DNA of 53,403 nucleotides from Gemmatimonadota bacterium (GTDB lineage Bacteria; Gemmatimonadota; Gemmatimonadetes; Longimicrobiales; Gaopeijiaceae): NCBI GenBank assembly GCA_007121555.1, contig SKKH01000254.1, positions 1 to 53,403 of the forward strand, read 5' to 3'. Shown piece by piece: positions 51,127 to 53,403 of this stretch (position 1 is its first letter; each line of letters starts with the position of its first letter). The notes under the pieces were generated by a model. It saw only the letters and a program-made list of their open reading frames with translations, ran no database searches and was not told where the DNA came from. The position numbers and the translations under genes were made by a program.

Positions 51127-52247
51127 GTCTGGGAACTCTGGATGGGGGAATACCAGCCCGTAGCCAGGCGCAGGCGAAAGCATCGCTCCGACATGGGATC
51201 GAAGTTGTATCTGAAGATGCTCCGATACACGAGGTAGAAGCGGCGCTCGTCGGGGAGGAGCACCAGGGTGTCGGGACGGAGCTCCCGGGTGCCGGAGTGC
51301 TCTCCGACCTCGTAGTCGGCCAGAACCCGGAGGGAGGGGAGGGGGAAGGCCAGCTCGGAGACTCCGGCCACGAGCCCTCTCAGAAAGATGGAGGCTCCCG
51401 CTGGAGGGGTCGAGGGGAGAACCCAGTCGGGGTGGGCCCGATGCAGGATCTCCGGGGGCACCTTCTGGGGCCGTTCCAGGGAGGCGAACAGGGAGGCGTC
51501 CTCCTCCGAATCGGGCATGGGAATGGCCATGGCCCGGATTCCGGAGGAGATGGGAAGTGGAGCCCAGCCGGCCGGGTCGGGCTCATCTTCCCAGTGGGTG
51601 ATCGGGCTGAGGGGGTCTTCCACGTTGGGCAGGGCTCGGACCCACTCGATCACCGGGAAGCCCTCCGGTGCGCCCACGTGCTCCACGAACCCCCGAGCGG
51701 CCGGGGTGGGATCGAATCCCTTCCCCAGCCCGTTCAAGGGATCGGCGAAGGTCAGGGGCGAATCATGATCGATGAGGACCTCGGCCTCTCCCCCCCAGCT
51801 TCGAGTCCAGTCCAGGGGAAGCCGGGTGAAAGGAGCCGGATCGGTGGGCACGCATGCGGAGGGATCCGGCCATCCATCGGAACCGAGCTGGATCCGCCAC
51901 CAGCGGTCTCCGGTGACGAGGAGATGCTGGTAGGTGTCTCCCACCCCCAGGGTGACGTGCATCCGTTCCACCGGCCGACCCGAGGGGGAGTGGGCGTGAC
52001 CCACAAGCATGACCTCGAAGGCCTCGTCGTTTTTTGGGATCGTGTCGCGCGGGAGGAAGAAGCCATCCTCCAGCTCCTCGTCCGCCTCGAAGATCGGCAG
52101 CGGATCCTCGCGCTCGAGTTCGACGCTCCCGTCCTCGGTGAAACGGAAGGTGGCCTTCGCCACCAGGAATCCCATGCGGGGGACGGCCTCGTGGACCTCC
52201 ACGGCCAGGATCTCGGCTGCTACGGGCGTTCGATTCTCGAGTTCCAA
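51123..52247 (-). CDS. DUF2169 T6SS adaptor-like protein, copy 1
   Basis: The 374-residue product is a divergent DUF2169 member: FLVAKATFRFTEDGSVELE, GFFLPRDTIPKNDEAFEVMLVGHAHSPSGRPVERMHVTLGVG, and LDWTRSWGGEAEV in place of TWENAYGG. It begins from a TTG with GGAG and AGGG upstream, five bases after the membrane-protein stop. It shares the fold but little sequence with copy 2, suggesting that each adaptor recognises a different partner, perhaps the two ends of DUF4150. Confidence 0.8.
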   Translation of the reverse strand: MELENRTPVAAEILAVEVHEAVPRMGFLVAKATFRFTEDGSVELEREDPLPIFEADEELEDGFFLPRDTIPKNDEAFEVMLVGHAHSPSGRPVERMHVTLGVGDTYQHLLVTGDRWWRIQLGSDGWPDPSACVPTDPAPFTRLPLDWTRSWGGEAEVLIDHDSPLTFADPLNGLGKGFDPTPAARGFVEHVGAPEGFPVIEWVRALPNVEDPLSPITHWEDEPDPAGWAPLPISSGIRAMAIPMPDSEEDASLFASLERPQKVPPEILHRAHPDWVLPSTPPAGASIFLRGLVAGVSELAFPLPSLRVLADYEVGEHSGTRELRPDTLVLLPDERRFYLVYRSIFRYNFDPMSERCFRLRLATGWYSPIQSSQT

Positions 52248-52252
52248 GGGCC

Positions 52253-52789
52253 CTACTCCGGCTGGAGGTGCGAGAGGAGCTCCAGGAGGTCGGCCTCCTC
52301 CAGGACGATATCCGGAGGTCTGGAGCGATCCTCCAGGCCGGCCTCACGGGCGCGCTCCACGAGCTGGTTCCCGGATCCACCCAACCAGATCGAGCCGCCC
52401 TCTCCCTCGACCCGGAGCTGGATTCCGCTGGAGATCTCCGTGACCTCCCGCGTCTGGGAGACCCATTCCCGGGCCTCCATCCTCGCGGAGCCGATCTGGA
52501 TCGTCTGAGCCGGTCCGATGGGACGGCTGATCCGGAGTTCAGCGTCGGAGACCTCCACCATGCCCTGTCGGCCGAAGATGAAGAAGGCGGCTCCTCCGAT
52601 GAGGAGGGCGGCTCCGGGAAGCCCGCCACCCATCAGGACGGCCCGTTCGGAGAGGGAGAAGAGCCCTTTCACCACCGAGAGGAGGATCCCCAGAAGGAGC
52701 AGGCCCCCCATGAGGGCGTAGGGCATGAACCGGGTGATTCGTGTGTCCTGTTGGATCACCCACTGGGCGATCTCCGTTTCGTTCGTCAC
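52253..52789 (-). CDS. Small two-helix membrane protein at the head of the T6SS tip module
   Basis: The 178-residue product has two membrane helices (about 22-42 and 52-70) and a cytoplasmic domain rich in beta strands (VEVSDAELRISRPIGPAQTIQIG, QLRVEGEGGSIWLGG), reminiscent of PH-like bacterial domains. No named family is recognised. The position before the DUF2169/DUF4150 genes makes an immunity protein or assembly factor possible. A GTG at 52,789 begins TNETEIAQW; a second GTG at 52,822 is an alternative; neither has a clear ribosome site. Confidence 0.6.
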   Translation of the reverse strand: MTNETEIAQWVIQQDTRITRFMPYALMGGLLLLGILLSVVKGLFSLSERAVLMGGGLPGAALLIGGAAFFIFGRQGMVEVSDAELRISRPIGPAQTIQIGSARMEAREWVSQTREVTEISSGIQLRVEGEGGSIWLGGSGNQLVERAREAGLEDRSRPPDIVLEEADLLELLSHLQPE

Positions 52790-53189
52790 GGAAGGCCAGC
52801 CTGATGGTCGATGGGAACCCACGGATCCGCGAGCCGGTCCGCGACCTCCGCCGTAAAGGGCGGACGGGCGCTCCTCTGAGGCTCAGGTGACTAGCATGAG
52901 CGGGCGCTGGGCTGGAGGCAAGTGGGGGCGGTGCCACTGCGCGAGGCACCATCGGGACCGGTGGAGGTCCTGCCCGCTCTGCTCAGGGAGCTCACCCGTC
53001 GTGGCCGGAAAGGACTGCGCCCTGGTTGCGCGGGGCGCCCTCGCCTGCTTAATCTGCTCGAATCGAAGCGGTTGCCATTCCCAGGGACGGTGGAGGGAGC
53101 AGGGTCCGGGTCTCCCGAACCCTCTCCCTTTCCCGGCCTTGAGCCGCCGGACTCGCTCTGCCCATTTTCGGCCCGAGGGGTTTTCAGCC
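52790..53189. other. 400-bp divergent intergenic region, with cysteine-rich open frame
   Basis: This stretch separates the tip module from the next + strand gene. An ATG at 52,896 opens a frame continuous with the lipoprotein gene at 53,190; its translation is rich in Cys, Arg and Trp (RCHC, CPLC, CLIC) and would place the signal peptide internally, so it is probably non-coding leader. A short hairpin, GGTGCC...GGCACC, lies near 52,930-52,951. No tRNA or SRP RNA core was recognised. Confidence 0.4.
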
Positions 53190-53403
53190 GTGAGCAAACT
53201 CGTGGGGGCCCTCCACCTGATCCTTGTCCTGCTTTTCATGGTCGGATGTGCTCCAGGCCCCCGTCCGCTGGCACCCCCCTCTCCCGCAGAGATTCCCACT
53301 CTCCAGAGCCAGCTCGCCGAGAGCCCGGGGGATGCCGGGCTCCTCCTGCGGCTGGGGGCGGCGTACCGGGAAGCCGACCGTCTGGACGAGGCCCGGGCAT
53401 CGC
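53190..53403 (+). CDS. TPR-type lipoprotein, N-terminal part (3' end outside window)
   Basis: A GTG with GAGGGG nine bases upstream begins SKLVGALHLILVLLFMVGC, a lipoprotein signal with Cys20. A proline-rich spacer follows, then LQSQLAESPGDAGLLLRLGAAYREADRLDEARA, the first TPR-like helical pair. The gene runs off the window. Such lipoproteins scaffold envelope complexes; no closer role can be given. Its divergence from the tip module leaves open whether it belongs to the T6SS. Confidence 0.68.
   Translation, partial: MSKLVGALHLILVLLFMVGCAPGPRPLAPPSPAEIPTLQSQLAESPGDAGLLLRLGAAYREADRLDEARAS

Noticed and set aside
52896-53110. Possible SRP RNA or other structured RNA
   Set aside because: Local hairpins exist, but the SRP domain IV core and RNase P conserved blocks were not found.

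Overview
The window is a high-GC, gene-dense bacterial chromosome segment. Start codons are often GTG or TTG, and many neighbouring genes overlap by four bases (ATGA or GTGA). The mix of genes fits an uncultured soil or marine lineage such as Gemmatimonadota: gyrA, a RicT/PSP1 protein, a zinc-knuckle-less MetRS, coiled-coil lipoproteins, an M23 protein starting MREDRW, and a T6SS with eukaryote-like kinase signalling. This placement is inference. No rRNA, tRNA, CRISPR array or insertion sequence is visible. The only broken genes are those cut by the window ends.

Left part (1-19,786), housekeeping and metabolism. The + strand carries the 3' end of gyrA, a threonine/serine dehydratase-like enzyme, a HAD phosphatase, a membrane-anchored DsbA-like protein and a small unknown gene. 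The - strand carries a DUF402 protein, a degenerate MobA-like protein, a FadJ-type bifunctional beta-oxidation enzyme, a coiled-coil lipoprotein, two M16-like proteins without the zinc motif, an M23 endopeptidase, metG, ricT, accA, a LOG-family protein, a receiver/PIG-L-like fusion, an MFS transporter and a short-chain dehydrogenase. A + strand CsgG/TPR secreted protein (20,119-20,859) separates this part from the T6SS.

Type VI secretion locus (about 20,860-52,789). Three transcription units are visible. Unit A (-, starting near 31,370) reads tssK1, tssL, tssM, a PrcB-like lipoprotein, the Ser/Thr kinase ppkA, the PP2C phosphatase pppA, and a membrane protein joining a cytoplasmic FHA domain to a periplasmic trypsin-like protease. 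Unit B (+, from 34,797) reads tssB, tssC, hcp, tagJ/impE, tssA, tssE, tssF, tssG, tssH/clpV and vgrG. Unit C (-, from 52,789) is a tip or cargo module: a small membrane protein, DUF2169, a DUF4150 PAAR-like protein with a hydrophobic extension, a second DUF2169, and an OB-fold/beta-repeat protein resembling DUF6484. A second tssK (33,048-34,421) and a + strand membrane protein (31,457-33,085) lie between units A and B. The membrane protein has a kinase N-lobe remnant and five copies of an EFTRxF-like motif.

The sheath (TssBC), tube (Hcp), baseplate (TssAEFGK), spike (VgrG, DUF4150), recycling ATPase (ClpV) and two of the three membrane-complex subunits (TssL, TssM) are present. No recognisable TssJ is seen. 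A different lipoprotein sits in the tssM operon, where TssJ might be expected. The kinase, phosphatase and FHA protein make up a threonine-phosphorylation switch. I propose that the EFTRxF repeats, in which the threonine is followed by phenylalanine or isoleucine at +3, are phosphothreonine sites read by the FHA domain. If so, they would link cytoplasmic signalling to a periplasmic protease. This is the most novel idea in the window and is inference from sequence only.
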